A stretch of 64,000 nucleotides of DNA, taken from contig NZ_AKJT01000032.1 of assembly GCF_000282195.1 (NCBI RefSeq), positions 1 through 64,000 on the forward strand, given 5' to 3'. Origin of the DNA: Pseudomonas sp. GM18. Lineage in GTDB: Bacteria > Pseudomonadota > Gammaproteobacteria > Pseudomonadales > Pseudomonadaceae. Every line of letters begins with the position of its first letter. Positions within the stretch are counted from its first letter, which is position 1. Of the stretch, positions 64,000 to 64,000 are shown one piece after another. The position numbers were made by a program, and so were the translations under genes. The notes under the pieces are model-generated. The model worked only from the letters and a program-made list of their open reading frames with translations, was not told the origin of the DNA and ran no database searches.

Positions 64000-64000
64000 A

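Overview
The window is a piece of a Pseudomonas chromosome, most likely from the P. fluorescens group. The evidence is high G+C coding sequence, the dimethylglycine/sarcosine catabolic cluster (gbcA, gbcB, glyA, soxBDAG, purU, fdhA), CreBCD, a FecI/FecR/TonB siderophore locus, the bioBFHCD operon, rsmY with a GacA upstream element, and many REP/REPIN palindromes with a resident RAYT transposase. From memory (not searched here), the left part (about 8-24 kb) matches the PA5410-PA5421 neighbourhood of P. aeruginosa PAO1 and the right part (about 25-64 kb) matches PA0461-PA0528, so two blocks lying on either side of the PAO1 origin appear joined in this lineage.

Layout. 1-1.2 kb: non-coding, with four ~160-182 bp imperfect repeats that each carry a perfect DnaA-box 9-mer. 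1.2-8.0 kb: a co-directional accessory cluster of a GMC oxidoreductase fused to an alpha/beta hydrolase, a membrane-anchored di-haem cytochrome c and a metallophosphoesterase; this is the best candidate for an undescribed system. 8.1-10.8 kb: divergent gbcA/gbcB. 10.9-14.6 kb: an SDR, a RAYT flanked by REPINs, ltaA and a TraX-family membrane protein. 14.8-23.7 kb: the C1 run glyA-soxB-soxD-soxA-soxG-purU-fdhA. 23.7-25.5 kb: a small secreted protein, a cold-shock-protein remnant beside an orphan signal peptide, and a DUF2780-like protein. 25.5-31.6 kb: an acyltransferase, an aspartic-type zinc protease, creBCD and a glutathione S-transferase. 31.7-37.2 kb: a ferri-siderophore uptake operon with its sigma/anti-sigma pair. 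37.5-44.2 kb: an exonuclease coupled to a CNB-CBS-nucleotidyltransferase-like protein, a receiver-only regulator, glcB and a GcvR-like protein. 44.4-50.1 kb: an EamA permease, srkA, PhoX, a ModE-like regulator and ComF. 50.2-55.2 kb: bioBFHCD plus a small flagellar-like protein. 55.5-62.7 kb: three paralogous ~600-residue acyl-CoA dehydrogenases with a diguanylate cyclase between the first two. 62.7-64 kb: rsmY, a LysR regulator and the start of a divergent transcript.

How the parts work together. GbcAB takes glycine betaine to dimethylglycine. The tetrameric sarcosine oxidase takes sarcosine to glycine, with the C1 unit passed to folate or released as formaldehyde. PurU and FdhA dispose of the C1 unit, and GlyA and the threonine aldolase connect glycine with serine and threonine. 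Regulatory signals readable in the sequence include a PsrA-type operator overlapping the first acyl-CoA dehydrogenase promoter, a Fur-like box before the ECF sigma gene, a four-fold 11-bp-phased repeat before creD, a GacA element before rsmY and a dyad over the LysR start codon.

No rRNA, tRNA, CRISPR array, prophage or complete IS element was recognised. The mobile content is the RAYT and its palindromic repeats.
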